A stretch of 64,000 bases of DNA from an uncultured Microbacterium sp. (GTDB taxonomy: Bacteria > Actinomycetota > Actinomycetes > Actinomycetales > Microbacteriaceae). Of this stretch, positions 53,555 to 64,000 are shown one piece after another. The translations under genes were made by a program, and so were the position numbers. The DNA is taken from positions 178,847 to 242,846 of the forward strand of contig NZ_CANROA010000001.1 in NCBI RefSeq assembly GCF_947632095.1. The letters are read 5' to 3'. How positions within the stretch are numbered: the stretch's first letter is position 1; each line of letters starts with the position of its first letter. The notes below the pieces were generated by a model. It had not been told where the DNA came from. It ran no database searches and saw only the letters and a list, made by a program, of their open reading frames with translations.

Positions 53555-53587
53555 TGAACAGTGTTCACCTGAACGGCGTTCAGTATA
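53555..53587 (-). promoter_or_regulatory. Tandem 13-bp palindromic operators overlapping a -10 element upstream of bioY (BioQ-like)
   Basis: minus strand: TATACTGAACGCCGTTCAGGTGAACACTGTTCAGGAGG; two TGAAC-N3-GTTCA sites with 2-bp spacing. Confidence 0.7.
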
Positions 53588-53601
53588 GCTGCCCGTGCGG
53601 G

Positions 53602-54762
53602 TCAGTTCGAGACCGGGCCCATGCGCGCGATGCGCTCCACGGCTTCTCGGAGAATCTCCGGACTCGTCCCGAAATTCAGTCGCACGTGACCAGCGCCCTC
53701 CGCTCCGAAAGCGGGCCCGAAATGCAGAGCGACGCGCGCCTCACGCAGAATGCGCTTGGAGGGGTTCTCGCCCCATCCGAGGGCAGAAAGGTCGATCCAT
53801 GCCAGATATCCGGCATCCGGCATCCGATAGCACGCACCCGGAAGGTGCTCGGAAAGCAGCTCCCCGAGGAGCCGTCGATTCTCATCCAGTGTGAGGAGCA
53901 AACCATCCAGCCACTGGTCGCTCTCAGCGGCGAACGCCGCGACAGCGGCGAGCATCCCGAATTGACCGGTGCGCCACTCCACCTCGATCGGCAGGCTCCG
54001 TAGCACTGCCGTCGGCTCATCATCCGCGGTGACCATCAGCGCGCACTTGAGCCCCGCGAGATTGAACGCCTTGCTGGCGCTGACGATCGCATAACCGATC
54101 GAGCGCGCGGCATCCGAAACCGCGAGAAAAGGGGTGAAACCGGGCCCCGGTTGCGCGAGCGGCGCGTGGATCTCATCCGAGACCACAACCGCGCCGTGCC
54201 GCGCTGCAGCCTCCGCCAGGATCGCAAGGGATGCTGCAGAGTGCACCGTTCCCGTCGGGTTGTGCGGGTTGCACAGCAGAACGGCACGCGCCCCCGATGC
54301 GAGTGATGCCTCGATGGCCTCGTGATCGAGTTCCCAGCCATCGCCCGTATCGCGCAGGGAGATGCGCTCGACGACTGCGCCGGCCTCCTCCACGAGGTCG
54401 AAGAACGGCGGGTAGACGGGCGTCGTGACGACCACCCGATCACCGGGTCGCGTCACCCTTCGCAGGATCTCGACGATCCCCATGCTGACATCCGCCGTCG
54501 AACGCATCCGGGCAGGATCCGGCGACCACGCGTAACGCCGCTCGGCGAAGTCCGCGAATGCGGCCGCGAGCGGCGTACGGGAGGCGACATAACCGGTATC
54601 GCTTGTGCGGACCGCCCGCTCGAGCGCCCGGGTGATGGCCGGAGCGAGCGGGAAGTCCGTCTCTGCGACGAACAGGGGCAGGACGTCGTCCGGGTATTCG
54701 CGCCACTTCTCGCTGGTGCGCTGGCGCAATTGATCCAGCGGAAGCGCGCGAACCCGTTCCAT
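53602..54762 (-). CDS. MalY/PatB-family PLP-dependent aminotransferase / C-S lyase
   Basis: LRQRTSEKWREYPDDVLPLFVAETDFPLAPAI; LLCNPHNPTGTVHS; SASKAFNLAGLKCA PLP Lys. Confidence 0.88.
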   Translation of the reverse strand: MERVRALPLDQLRQRTSEKWREYPDDVLPLFVAETDFPLAPAITRALERAVRTSDTGYVASRTPLAAAFADFAERRYAWSPDPARMRSTADVSMGIVEILRRVTRPGDRVVVTTPVYPPFFDLVEEAGAVVERISLRDTGDGWELDHEAIEASLASGARAVLLCNPHNPTGTVHSAASLAILAEAAARHGAVVVSDEIHAPLAQPGPGFTPFLAVSDAARSIGYAIVSASKAFNLAGLKCALMVTADDEPTAVLRSLPIEVEWRTGQFGMLAAVAAFAAESDQWLDGLLLTLDENRRLLGELLSEHLPGACYRMPDAGYLAWIDLSALGWGENPSKRILREARVALHFGPAFGAEGAGHVRLNFGTSPEILREAVERIARMGPVSN

Positions 54763-54763
54763 G

Positions 54764-55093
54764 TCAGATCGCGAAGCCGAGGGCGCGCATCTGGTCGCGA
54801 CCGTCGTCCGTGATCCGTTCTGGACCCCACGGCGGCATCCACACCCAGTTGATGCGGAATCGGTCGACGACCTTGTCCAGAGACTGCGCCGTCTGCTCCT
54901 CGAGCACATCGGTGAGTGGGCAGCCCGCGCTGGTCAAGGTCATGTGGATGACGAGAGCGTCGTTCTCGTCATCCCACGCCAGGTCGTAGATGAGGCCGAG
55001 GTCGACGACATTGATCCCCAGTTCGGGGTCCATGACGTCCTTCAAGGCCTCGGTGACCTCGTCGTACTTCTCCGGAGAAAGAGTCGCGGTCAT
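54764..55093 (-). CDS. Metal-sulfur cluster assembly factor (DUF59/SufT-like)
   Basis: VTEALKDVMDPELGINVVDLGLIYDLAW; LTSAGCPLTDVLEEQ. Confidence 0.92.
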   Translation of the reverse strand: MTATLSPEKYDEVTEALKDVMDPELGINVVDLGLIYDLAWDDENDALVIHMTLTSAGCPLTDVLEEQTAQSLDKVVDRFRINWVWMPPWGPERITDDGRDQMRALGFAI

Positions 55094-55102
55094 GCGCTCA
55101 GC

Positions 55103-55873
55103 CTACGCCTCGATCGGCGACGAGGGGTCGAGGAAGCGGTCGTAGCCCTCTTCCTCGAGACGGTCGGCCAGCTCGGGGCCGCCCTCTTCGACGATCTTGC
55201 CCTTGACGACCACGTGCACGAAGTCCGGCCGGATGTAGCGGAGGATGCGCGTGTAGTGCGTGATGAGCAGCACACCGAGGCCGGTGGCCTCCTTGGCGCG
55301 GTTGACGCCCTCGGAGACGATCTTCAGCGCGTCGACATCGAGACCGGAGTCGGTCTCGTCGAGGACCGCGAACTTCGGCTTGAGAACCTCGAGCTGCAGG
55401 ATCTCGTGGCGCTTCTTCTCGCCGCCGGAGAAGCCCTCGTTGACGTTGCGCTGCGCGAACTTCGGGTCCATGCGCAGGTTCGTCATGGCTTCTTTGACGT
55501 CCTTGGTCCAGCCACGGATCGCCGGCGCTTCACCGTCGAGCGCGGTCTTCGCCGTACGCAGGAAGTTGGTCACGGTCACACCGGGGATCTCGACCGGGTA
55601 CTGCATCGCGAGGAACAGACCGGCGCGGGCGCGCTCGTCGACGCTCATCTCGAGGACGTCCTCGCCGTCGAAGGTGATCGAGCCGCTCGTGACGGTGTAC
55701 TTCGGGTGGCCGGCGATCGTGTAGGCGAGAGTGGACTTGCCCGAGCCGTTGGGGCCCATGATCGCGTGGGTCTCACCGGTCTTCATGGTGAGGTTGATGC
55801 CGTTGAGGATGGGGGTGGCCCCAGCCTCGGTCTCGACCGTCACGTGCAGGTCGCGGATCTCAAGAACAGACAT
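55103..55873 (-). CDS. sufC: Fe-S cluster assembly ATPase SufC
   Basis: IMGPNGSGKSTLAYTIAGHPKYTVTSGSITFDGEDVLEM; ETDSGLDVDALKIVSEGVN. Confidence 0.95.
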   Translation of the reverse strand: MSVLEIRDLHVTVETEAGATPILNGINLTMKTGETHAIMGPNGSGKSTLAYTIAGHPKYTVTSGSITFDGEDVLEMSVDERARAGLFLAMQYPVEIPGVTVTNFLRTAKTALDGEAPAIRGWTKDVKEAMTNLRMDPKFAQRNVNEGFSGGEKKRHEILQLEVLKPKFAVLDETDSGLDVDALKIVSEGVNRAKEATGLGVLLITHYTRILRYIRPDFVHVVVKGKIVEEGGPELADRLEEEGYDRFLDPSSPIEA

Positions 55874-55874
55874 T

Positions 55875-56201
55875 TCAGACTTCCTTCGTCACAGTCGGAT
55901 CGATGAGCACGTCGTCGCCGTCGATCGTGACGACGTAGACCGGGACGGGCTCATAAGCGGGGAGATTCTGGGGAACGCCGGTGCGCAACGAGAACGCGGA
56001 GCCGTGGGCCCAACATTCCAGCGTGTCGCCTTCGACGAATCCTTCGGAGAGGGAGATGGATCCGTGGGTGCAGGTGTCGCCGATGGCGTGAACCTCACCG
56101 TCGCCATCGAGGACGACGGCCATGGGGACGCCGTCGATCTCGACGCGCAGCGCCGTGTCCTGCTCGAGCTCGCTGAGGCCGCAGGCGCGCTGAGCACTCA
56201 C
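55875..56201 (-). CDS. Rieske-type ferredoxin subunit within suf operon
   Basis: HAIGDTCTHGSISLSEGFVEGDTLECWAHGSAFSLRTG. Confidence 0.92.
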   Translation of the reverse strand: MSAQRACGLSELEQDTALRVEIDGVPMAVVLDGDGEVHAIGDTCTHGSISLSEGFVEGDTLECWAHGSAFSLRTGVPQNLPAYEPVPVYVVTIDGDDVLIDPTVTKEV

Positions 56202-57403
56202 GCGCCCACCGCCGCGAGCTCGGACTCGATGACGGCGAGCAGCTCCTCCTCGAGGGCCGGGATGCCGAGACGGTTCACGATGTCGGTGAGGAAGCCCAGC
56301 ACGACGAGACGACGGGCCTCGATCTCAGGGATGCCTCGGGCCTGCAGGTAGAACAGCTGCTCGTCATCGAAGCGTCCGGTGGCACTGGCATGGCCTGCGC
56401 CCTGGATGTCGCCGGTCTCGATCTCGAGGTTCGGGATCGAGTCGGCGTGCGCTCCCTCGGTGAGGATCAGGTTGCGGTTCGCCTCGTAGGAGTCGGTGCC
56501 CGTGGCATCCGGTCCGATGAGGACGTCGCCGATCCAGACGCTGCGCGCACCCTGACCCTGGAGCGCCCCCTTGTACAGGACGTCGCCCGTGGTGTGCGCA
56601 CCCTTGTGGTGCATGTACACCTGGCTCTCGAGGTGCTGACCCGCATCGGAGTAGGACAGGCCGTAGAGCTTGCCCTCGGAGCCGGTTCCCGACAGCTCGA
56701 CGTTCGGATTCACGCGGACGATGCCGCCGCCGAAGCTCAACACGAAGTGGTTGAGCGTCGCGTCCTTGTCGACGCGCGCCTGATGCGCCGACGCGTGGAT
56801 CGCGTCGTCGTTCCAGCGCTGCACCGTGATCACGGTGAGGCGAGAGCCCGGACGCGCGATGATCTCGACGTTCTGCGCGTACTGCGCGCTGCCGCTGTGG
56901 CGCAGGAGCACCGTCGCGGAGCTGTTCTCGAGCGCCTCGATGACGATGTGATCGTCGGAGCGCTTCCCGGCGCCCTGACCCGTGAAACCGACCATGATCG
57001 GCTCGGCGACCTCTTCATCACGTGGGATGCGCACATGCATGCCCTCGTCGGAGCCCTGCCAGGCCACCGCCGAGACGATGTCTTCGGGGATGAAGAACTC
57101 GCCGCGCGGGGCGGAGACCGCCGCGAGCGGGCTGGACACGTACTCGGCACCGGCGAGGACCTCGCGGACGATGCCGGCATCGCCGGACGCCTCGGAGAAC
57201 AGTGCCGTGAGCTGCGCGACCGGGGTGTGCTTCCAGTTGACCTCGCGACCGGTGGGAGCACCGAAGTCTTCGGGGTCGAAGGAGCGCGGACGCTCGGAGC
57301 GGGTCTGCACCGGAACGAAACCGGCGTCGGAGACCTGCGCTGCGGGGTCGATGTGCGCGTTCGTCTGCTGCGCCGTGCTCGGCGCGGGGGTGAAGGCCGT
57401 CAT
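56198..57403 (-). CDS. sufD: Fe-S cluster assembly protein SufD
   Basis: SufBD core; SASGRFDDEQLFYLQARGIPEIEARRLVVLGF. Confidence 0.93.
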   Translation of the reverse strand: MTAFTPAPSTAQQTNAHIDPAAQVSDAGFVPVQTRSERPRSFDPEDFGAPTGREVNWKHTPVAQLTALFSEASGDAGIVREVLAGAEYVSSPLAAVSAPRGEFFIPEDIVSAVAWQGSDEGMHVRIPRDEEVAEPIMVGFTGQGAGKRSDDHIVIEALENSSATVLLRHSGSAQYAQNVEIIARPGSRLTVITVQRWNDDAIHASAHQARVDKDATLNHFVLSFGGGIVRVNPNVELSGTGSEGKLYGLSYSDAGQHLESQVYMHHKGAHTTGDVLYKGALQGQGARSVWIGDVLIGPDATGTDSYEANRNLILTEGAHADSIPNLEIETGDIQGAGHASATGRFDDEQLFYLQARGIPEIEARRLVVLGFLTDIVNRLGIPALEEELLAVIESELAAVGA

Positions 57404-57404
57404 A

Positions 57405-58823
57405 TCAGCCGACCGATCCTTCCATGCCCATCTCGATGAGCTTGTTCAACTCCATCGCGTACTCCATCGGCAGCTCGCGGGCGATCGGCTCGATGAAGCC
57501 ACGCACGATCATCGCCATGGCCTCGGTCTCTTCGAGGCCGCGCGACATCAGGTAGAAGAGCTGCTCCTCGCTGACCTTCGAAACCGTGGCCTCATGGCCG
57601 AGCTGCACGTCATCGACACGGATGTCGATCGCCGGGTAGGTGTCGGAACGCGACTCGGTGTCGATGAGCAGAGCGTCGCAGACCACGGAGTTCGCGGAGT
57701 GGTGGGCTGCGGGATCGACCCGAACCTCACCGCGGTACGCCGAGCGCCCGCCACCGCGTGCGATCGACTTCGAGACGATCGACGACTGCGTGTACGGCGC
57801 CATGTGAATCATCTTCGCGCCGGCGTCCTGGTGCTGACCGGGGCCCGCGAAGGCGACCGAGAGCGTTTCGCCCTTGGCGTGCTCGCCCATCAGGTAGATC
57901 GCCGGGTACTTCATCGTGACCTTCGAGCCGATGTTCCCATCGACCCATTCCATGGTCGCGCCCTCGTGGGCGACGGCACGCTTGGTGACGAGGTTGTAGA
58001 CGTTGTTCGACCAGTTCTGGATCGTGGTGTAGCGAACGCGCGCGTTCTTCTTCACGATGATCTCGACGACGGCCGAGTGCAGCGAGTCCGACTTGTAGAT
58101 CGGAGCCGTGCAGCCCTCGATGTAGTGGACGTAGCTGTCCTCATCGGCGATGATCAGGGTCCGCTCGAACTGGCCCATGTTCTCGGTGTTGATGCGGAAG
58201 TATGCCTGAAGCGGGATCTCGACGTGAACGCCCTTGGGGACGTACACGAACGATCCGCCCGACCAGACCGCCGTGTTGAGGGCTGCGAACTTGTTGTCGC
58301 CGGGAGGGATCACCGTGCCGAAGTACTCTTCGAAGAACTCGGGGTGCTCGCGCAGAGCCGTGTCGGTGTCCATGAAGATGACGCCCTGGGCCTCGAGGTC
58401 CTCACGGATCTGGTGGTAGACGACCTCGGACTCGTACTGCGCTGCGACACCGGCGACGAGACGCTGGCGCTCGGCCTCGGGGATGCCCAGACGCTCGTAG
58501 GTCTCGCGGATGTCCTCGGGGAGGTCTTCCCACGACTGCGCCTGCTTCTCGGTCGAGCGGACGAAGTATTTGATGTTGTCGAAGTCGATGCCGCTGAGGT
58601 CTGCGCCCCACGTCGGCATCGGCTTGCGCCCGAACAGCTGGTATCCCTTGAGTCGGGTCTTCAGCATCCACTCGGGTTCGCTCTTCAGCACCGAGATATC
58701 ACGCACGACAGCCTCGGACAGTCCACGACGCGCGCTGGCTCCTGCCGCGTCAGCATCGTGCCAACCGAACTCGTACACCCCCAGACCTTCGAGCTCTGGG
58801 CGGTCGATCAACACATCCGACAT
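57405..58823 (-). CDS. sufB: Fe-S cluster assembly protein SufB
   Basis: [60 protein letters not shown]. Confidence 0.95.
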   Translation of the reverse strand: MSDVLIDRPELEGLGVYEFGWHDADAAGASARRGLSEAVVRDISVLKSEPEWMLKTRLKGYQLFGRKPMPTWGADLSGIDFDNIKYFVRSTEKQAQSWEDLPEDIRETYERLGIPEAERQRLVAGVAAQYESEVVYHQIREDLEAQGVIFMDTDTALREHPEFFEEYFGTVIPPGDNKFAALNTAVWSGGSFVYVPKGVHVEIPLQAYFRINTENMGQFERTLIIADEDSYVHYIEGCTAPIYKSDSLHSAVVEIIVKKNARVRYTTIQNWSNNVYNLVTKRAVAHEGATMEWVDGNIGSKVTMKYPAIYLMGEHAKGETLSVAFAGPGQHQDAGAKMIHMAPYTQSSIVSKSIARGGGRSAYRGEVRVDPAAHHSANSVVCDALLIDTESRSDTYPAIDIRVDDVQLGHEATVSKVSEEQLFYLMSRGLEETEAMAMIVRGFIEPIARELPMEYAMELNKLIEMGMEGSVG

Positions 58824-59054
58824 CACACTCTCCTTGTTGGGCCTCAACGGTGTCATCCGCCCCGGCACGCCGGAGCCCCAAAGGTTGCGAGGGTCGGGTG
58901 CCGCTGGTGGGCCTCATCACGGACGCATTCTTCGCGCCTAAACTGTCAGTGATGCCTCTTGCGCTTTCGCGCCCCGCATCACAACAATTCGATTCTACAG
59001 GTTCCCCCTGGTGAACGGGCCGTGCCCGCGCGCCGGGCGTGGGCCGGAGGAAAC

Positions 59055-60176
59055 ATGTCCGAGACCAGTTCCGCCACCGCGATCCCGACAGGAAGCAGCG
59101 CGCCGATCCTCCCCCGCCTTCTGCGGGTGCTCGCGTGGCTGTCGTTCATCGCCGAGGTCATCATCATCGGCACAGGTGGCGCGGTCCGCCTCACGGCATC
59201 GGGCCTGGGCTGCACGGAATGGCCGCTGTGCACACCGGATTCGCTCGTGCCGACGGCGGAGCAGGGCATCCACGGCATCATCGAGTTCGGAAACCGCACG
59301 ATGACCGGCGTCGTCGGCATCCTCGCGATCGCCGTGCTTCTGCTGACCCTCTTCTCGATCGCCGGCAAGCGAGCCGTCGTGCACGCGCTCTGGTCCGCCC
59401 TCTGGTCCGTCATTGCCGGGGTCCTCTGCCTCGGGCTGGCGCTGCTGGGCGGCTGGATCTACACGATGATCACCGGCGAGCCCGGGATCGCCGCGTTCCC
59501 CTTCTTCTCCCTCGGGCTGCTGGTCATGGTGATCGTCGGAGCCGTGCGGTCCTGGCGCTCGTTCGGCGAGCGGCGCGACCTCAGCGTGCTCGCCTGGCTG
59601 GTGCTCATCGGCGTCATCGCCCAGGCCTTCGTCGGCGGCATCACGGTGCTGACCGGCTTGAACCCCTTCATCGTCGGCTTCCACTACGTGGTCTCGTTGC
59701 TGCTGGTGTGCATCACGGCGGTCTACCTCGTGCGGATGCGCACGCATGACGGCCCGCGTGTCCGCGCCGTCCCGAAATGGTTCGCCGTCCTGACACACAT
59801 CACCGGCCTCGCACTCGCCGCGACGATCTTCTTCGGTGTGCTGACAACGGCATCCGGGCCGCACTCGGGCGACGAGAATGTGATCCGCGACGGCTTCGAT
59901 GCGACGGTCCTCGCCCACGTGCACGCCTGGCCCGGCTACATCCTCGCCGTCCTGGTCCTCATCCTCACCATCGCCGCGTGGATTCTGCGTCTGGATCCCC
60001 GCACCTGGCTCGTGATTCTGGTGGCGGCGATCCTCGTCCAGATCGGCGTGGGCGTCTGGCAGGCGCGCGAGGGGCTCCCCGAGATCCTCGTCGGCATCCA
60101 CATGGTCCTCGCCTCTCTCTCGGCCGCGGCATACACGGTCGTGGTGCTTCGCCTGAAGCGCTCAGCCGACGCATAA
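59055..60176 (+). CDS. ctaA: Heme A synthase (COX15/CtaA family)
   Basis: GGAVRLTASGLGCTEWPLC; IEFGNRTMTGVVG; RBS ggagg. Confidence 0.92.
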   Translation: MSETSSATAIPTGSSAPILPRLLRVLAWLSFIAEVIIIGTGGAVRLTASGLGCTEWPLCTPDSLVPTAEQGIHGIIEFGNRTMTGVVGILAIAVLLLTLFSIAGKRAVVHALWSALWSVIAGVLCLGLALLGGWIYTMITGEPGIAAFPFFSLGLLVMVIVGAVRSWRSFGERRDLSVLAWLVLIGVIAQAFVGGITVLTGLNPFIVGFHYVVSLLLVCITAVYLVRMRTHDGPRVRAVPKWFAVLTHITGLALAATIFFGVLTTASGPHSGDENVIRDGFDATVLAHVHAWPGYILAVLVLILTIAAWILRLDPRTWLVILVAAILVQIGVGVWQAREGLPEILVGIHMVLASLSAAAYTVVVLRLKRSADA

Positions 60177-60220
60177 CCGGCGCATACCTCGCGCATGGAG
60201 ACCGCGCGCAGGCTGAACGG

Positions 60221-60613
60221 ATGAGAAACACCTCCCTCCTGCGCAGTCTCCCCTTCCTCCTCCTCGTCGTGCTGTCCCTGGCATCCGTCATCGTCGGCGG
60301 TTGGCTGTCGACCGACCAGATCTCGACCATGACCACCGCCCTGCTGGAGGGCACGGCGACCGGCGTGGAGGTCTACGCCGGGCAGAGCTGGGTCGTCATC
60401 GGAGGCGCCCTCGTCGCCGCCGGATTGATCGGCCTGTTCCTCGCGTTCGCGCTGGGCGCGGCAAAGGCGCTGCTCCCCCGTCGCGCGATCGACACTCTCG
60501 ACCCGTTCGAGAGGGACGACGCCGATAACAATGCGGATGACGTCATCTCGCCGGCAGCCGCTGCTGAACGTGCGGCCGCGATCGAGAACACTCCCGCATC
60601 TCCTGCACGCTGA
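60221..60613 (+). CDS. Hypothetical membrane protein
   Basis: two TM segments; ATG 60221 in the frame of ORF 59777-60613. Confidence 0.65.
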   Translation: MRNTSLLRSLPFLLLVVLSLASVIVGGWLSTDQISTMTTALLEGTATGVEVYAGQSWVVIGGALVAAGLIGLFLAFALGAAKALLPRRAIDTLDPFERDDADNNADDVISPAAAAERAAAIENTPASPAR

Positions 60614-60627
60614 TCGTGCAGAGATGA

Positions 60628-60663
60628 GAACGGGCCGTTCCTCTCATGAGGAGCGGCCCGTTC
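60628..60663. terminator. Bidirectional terminator hairpin between 60221 gene and ctaB
   Basis: GAACGGGCCGTTCCTC-TCAT-GAGGAGCGGCCCGTTC followed by TTCTTC. Confidence 0.8.
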
Positions 60664-60675
60664 TTCTTCAGAGGA

Positions 60676-61581
60676 TCAGAACGGCAACAGCGGGTCGGCT
60701 GCGACCGCGAGGAAGATCAGCGTCAGGTAGACGATCGAGGCGTGGAACACGCGCATCGGGCGCGGGTTCTCGCCGCGCACGGCCTGACTGTAAAGACGGT
60801 GCGACTCGTAGACGAACCAACCGCCGAACACGACGGCCGAGACCGAGTAGACGAGGCCCATATCGGCGACCGGGATGAGCAGCAACGAGCAGGCGAGCGT
60901 CGCCCACGCGTAGAGGATGACCTGCAGGCCCACCTGCGGCGCGTTGCGCGTGACACCGAGCATCGGCACATCAGCGCCCGAGTAGTCGTCGCGGTACTTC
61001 ATCGACAGCGGCCAGTAGTGCGCCGGTGTCCACAGGAAGATGAGCACGAAGAGGATGATCGCCGGCCAGGCGATCGCGTTGGTGACGGCGGACCAGCCGA
61101 TGAGGACCGGGAAGCAGCCTGCGATTCCGCCCCAGATGATGTTCTGCTCGGTGCGGCGCTTGAGGATCATCGTGTAGATGACGACGTAGAAGAAGATCGC
61201 CGAGACCGACAGCGCGGCGGTCAGCAGGTTGGTCGTCGCCAGCAGCCAGACGGTCGAGAAGACCGCGAGAACCCAGGAGAAGATGAGGGCGGCACGCGGG
61301 GACACCTCGCCCGTAACAATCGGCCTGTTCACGGTGCGCTTCATATGAGCGTCCATGTCGCGATCGAGATACATGTTGAAGGATGCGGCCGACCCCGCGC
61401 TCGTCGCCCCGCCGATGACGGTCGCGATGATGAGGAACGGATGCGGGATGCCGCCGTGAGCGAGGAACATCACCGGCACGGTCGAGACCAGGAGCAGCTC
61501 GAGCACTCGCGGCTTCGTCAGCGCAACGTAGGCCTTGATCACAGACCCGATCGGACGCCTTGCCGTCGTCGCCTCAGACAT
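60676..61581 (-). CDS. ctaB: Heme o synthase (protoheme IX farnesyltransferase)
   Basis: [45 protein letters not shown]. Confidence 0.95.
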   Translation of the reverse strand: MSEATTARRPIGSVIKAYVALTKPRVLELLLVSTVPVMFLAHGGIPHPFLIIATVIGGATSAGSAASFNMYLDRDMDAHMKRTVNRPIVTGEVSPRAALIFSWVLAVFSTVWLLATTNLLTAALSVSAIFFYVVIYTMILKRRTEQNIIWGGIAGCFPVLIGWSAVTNAIAWPAIILFVLIFLWTPAHYWPLSMKYRDDYSGADVPMLGVTRNAPQVGLQVILYAWATLACSLLLIPVADMGLVYSVSAVVFGGWFVYESHRLYSQAVRGENPRPMRVFHASIVYLTLIFLAVAADPLLPF

Positions 61582-61801
61582 GGTCGAGATATCGATCGCC
61601 TCCTCAGCGCACAGTACAGACAACCCTTCCATTCTACTCCACGCGAAACGCCCGACTCACGGCGTAAGAGTCGTTTCCCGCTCCCCCGTCCAGCGCTATG
61701 CTGAAACCCACTCGCGCGCCCGGCGCTGTGCACCTGTCCGTGACGATGCGGAGGCGCCAGATATTCGGGCGCCCTCGAAAGTTGTTGGAAAGGGCACGAC
61801 C

Positions 61802-63898
61802 GTGACGGAACTGCAGTGGGATGAGATCGACCGACGTGCGGTGGATACCGCCCGAATCCTCGCGGCCGATGCCGTTGAGAAGGTGGGGAACGGTCACCCC
61901 GGTACGGCCATGAGCCTGGCTCCGGCCGCGTATCTCCTCTATCAGCACGTCATGCGCCACGACCCTGCCGACACCGACTGGCTCGGCCGCGACCGCTTCA
62001 TCCTCTCGGTTGGCCACTCCTCGCTCACCCAGTACGTGCAGCTCTACCTGGGCGGCTTCGGGCTCGAGCTCGAAGACCTCGAGTCGCTGCGCACCTGGGG
62101 CTCGCTGACTCCCGGCCACCCGGAGTACGGCCACACCAAGGGCGTCGAGATCACCACCGGTCCGCTCGGCCAGGGTCTCGCCTCCGCCGTCGGCTTCGCG
62201 TATGCGGCACGCTACGAGCGCGGACTCTTCGATCCCGAGGCGGACGCGGGCACGAGCCCGTTCGACCACTTCGTCTACGTCATCGCCGGTGACGGCGACC
62301 TGCAGGAGGGTGTGACCAGCGAGGCGTCCTCGCTCGCCGGTCACCAGCAGCTCGGCAACCTCATCGCGATCTACGACTCGAACCAGATCTCCATCGAGGA
62401 CGACACGAACGTCGCCTTCACGGAGGACGTCGCAGCGCGCTACGAGTCCTACGGCTGGCAGGTCATCACGGTCGATTGGAAGAAGTGCGGCGAGTACGTC
62501 GAGGATGTCGTCGAGCTGAACGCAGCCATCGAGGCTGCGAAGGCCGAGAGCGGCAAGCCCTCGCTCATCATCCTCAAGACCATCATCGGCTGGCCCTCGC
62601 CCGGCAAGCAGAACACCGGCAAGATCCACGGCTCCGCGCTCGGGGCCGATGAACTCGCCGCGACGAAGAGTGTTCTCGGCTTCGACCCGGAGAAGAGCTT
62701 CGTCGTCGCCGACGACGTCATCGCGCACACGCGCGGTCTCGCTGACCGGGCCGCTGTGACCCGTGCCGCCTGGCAGACATCGTTCGACGCATGGGCCGCT
62801 CAGAATCCCGAGCGCAAGGCGCTGCTCGACCGCCTCGAGTCGGGCGAGCTGCCCGAGGGCGTCGAAGGCGCACTCCCCGTCTTCGAAGCCGGCAAGGAAG
62901 TCTCGACCCGTGCCGCATCAGGCCAGGTCATCAACGCCCTCGCCGCTGAGCTGCCCGAGCTGTGGGGCGGATCGTCCGACCTCGCCGAATCGAACCTCAC
63001 CACCATCAAGAGCGCGAAGTCGTTCATCCCGGCCGAGTGGTCGACGAACGAGTGGTCGGGATCTCCCTACGGCCGCGTGCTGCACTTCGGCATCCGTGAG
63101 CACGCCATGGGTGCGATCGTCAACGGAATCGTCCTGCACGGCAAGACGCGTGCCTTCGGCGGAACCTTCCTGATCTTCAGCGACTACATGCGTCCGGCCG
63201 TGCGCCTCGCGGCGCTCATGAACGTGCCCAGCATCTTCGTGTGGACCCACGACTCCGTGGCCCTCGGAGAAGACGGCCCGACTCACCAGCCGATCGAGCA
63301 GCTCGCGACGCTCCGCGCCATTCCGAACTTCGCCGTCGTGCGTCCCGCGGATGCCAACGAGACGTCGGTCACGTGGCTGGAGATGCTCCGCCGCCAGGAG
63401 GGCCCCTCGGGCATCGCGCTGACCCGTCAGAACATCCCCGTGTTCGAGCGTGGCGAGGGCGAGGCATCCGGCGATGTCTTCGCCGCGGCATCCGGCGCCG
63501 CCAAGGGCGCATATGTCCTCGCCGAGGCCCCCAACGGCACCCCCGACGTGATCCTCATCGCCACCGGCTCCGAGGTTCAGCTCGCCGTCTCCGCCCGTGA
63601 GACGCTGGCGGCAGAGGGCATCAACGCCCGCGTCGTCTCCGCTCCCTCGCTGGAGTGGTTCGACGAGCAGAGCGAGGAGTACCGCGAGTCCGTGCTCCCG
63701 ACATCCGTCACCGCCCGCGTCTCGGTCGAAGCGGGCTCCGCCCTCACCTGGCGCGGCATCGTGGGAGACAAGGGCCGCTCCGTCGCGATCGACCACTTCG
63801 GCGCATCCGCCGATTACAAGACCCTGTTCCAGAAGTTCGGCATCACTGCCGAGGCCGTCGTCGAGGCGGCCCGCGCAACCGTCAAGGAGAACGCATGA
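61802..63898 (+). CDS. tkt: Transketolase
   Basis: [52 protein letters not shown] start. Confidence 0.96.
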   Translation: MTELQWDEIDRRAVDTARILAADAVEKVGNGHPGTAMSLAPAAYLLYQHVMRHDPADTDWLGRDRFILSVGHSSLTQYVQLYLGGFGLELEDLESLRTWGSLTPGHPEYGHTKGVEITTGPLGQGLASAVGFAYAARYERGLFDPEADAGTSPFDHFVYVIAGDGDLQEGVTSEASSLAGHQQLGNLIAIYDSNQISIEDDTNVAFTEDVAARYESYGWQVITVDWKKCGEYVEDVVELNAAIEAAKAESGKPSLIILKTIIGWPSPGKQNTGKIHGSALGADELAATKSVLGFDPEKSFVVADDVIAHTRGLADRAAVTRAAWQTSFDAWAAQNPERKALLDRLESGELPEGVEGALPVFEAGKEVSTRAASGQVINALAAELPELWGGSSDLAESNLTTIKSAKSFIPAEWSTNEWSGSPYGRVLHFGIREHAMGAIVNGIVLHGKTRAFGGTFLIFSDYMRPAVRLAALMNVPSIFVWTHDSVALGEDGPTHQPIEQLATLRAIPNFAVVRPADANETSVTWLEMLRRQEGPSGIALTRQNIPVFERGEGEASGDVFAAASGAAKGAYVLAEAPNGTPDVILIATGSEVQLAVSARETLAAEGINARVVSAPSLEWFDEQSEEYRESVLPTSVTARVSVEAGSALTWRGIVGDKGRSVAIDHFGASADYKTLFQKFGITAEAVVEAARATVKENA

Positions 63899-64000
63899 GC
63901 ACCCCCACCGCAGACCTCGCCGCCGCCGGCGTCAGCATCTGGCTCGACGACCTCTCGCGCACCCGCATCAACTCGGGCAACATCGCCGAGCTGATCCAGT
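63895..64000 (+). CDS. tal: Transaldolase, 3'-truncated by window edge
   Basis: [39 protein letters not shown] overlap with tkt. Confidence 0.93.
   Translation, partial: MSTPTADLAAAGVSIWLDDLSRTRINSGNIAELIQ

Overview
The window is a contiguous stretch of a high-GC actinobacterial chromosome. Protein content and synteny resemble Microbacteriaceae such as Microbacterium; this is inference, as no database search was possible. It is almost entirely core genome: about 65 protein genes and two tRNAs (Arg-TCT, His-GTG). I found no rRNA, CRISPR array, prophage, transposase or recognisable transcription-factor gene. Recognisable blocks are: pepN/mscS/trHb/FAD-dehydrogenase; ettA; ssb; orn; clpS-DUF2017; dinB; gatCAB; fadD; a DEAD-box helicase; ligA; mnmA and cysteine desulfurase; a GlgB-family protein; the conserved minus-strand block rplS-lepB-rnhB-DUF2469-yraN-comM-dprA-xerC ... 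rpsB-tsf-pyrH-frr-cdsA-DivIVA; map; an ABC-F protein; a bioYMN-type ECF transporter; suf genes; ctaA/ctaB; and tkt-tal. The strongest lead is the intact GlgB-family (GH13) ORF at 28580-30664. By alignment from memory with canonical GlgB it has lost the catalytic Asp nucleophile (replaced by Arg), the acid/base Glu (replaced by Val) and the region-I Asp/His, while the rest of the scaffold is kept. This looks like a pseudo-branching-enzyme with an unknown role. Other leads are a perfect 17-bp hairpin at the start codon of a thioesterase gene, tandem TGAAC-N3-GTTCA operators on bioY, a cohort of at least twelve leaderless-type promoters (TANNNT-N6/7-start), a possible CTG start in a CTGA stop/start overlap, two frameshifted genes, and an over-represented GGATGC/GCATCC hexamer.
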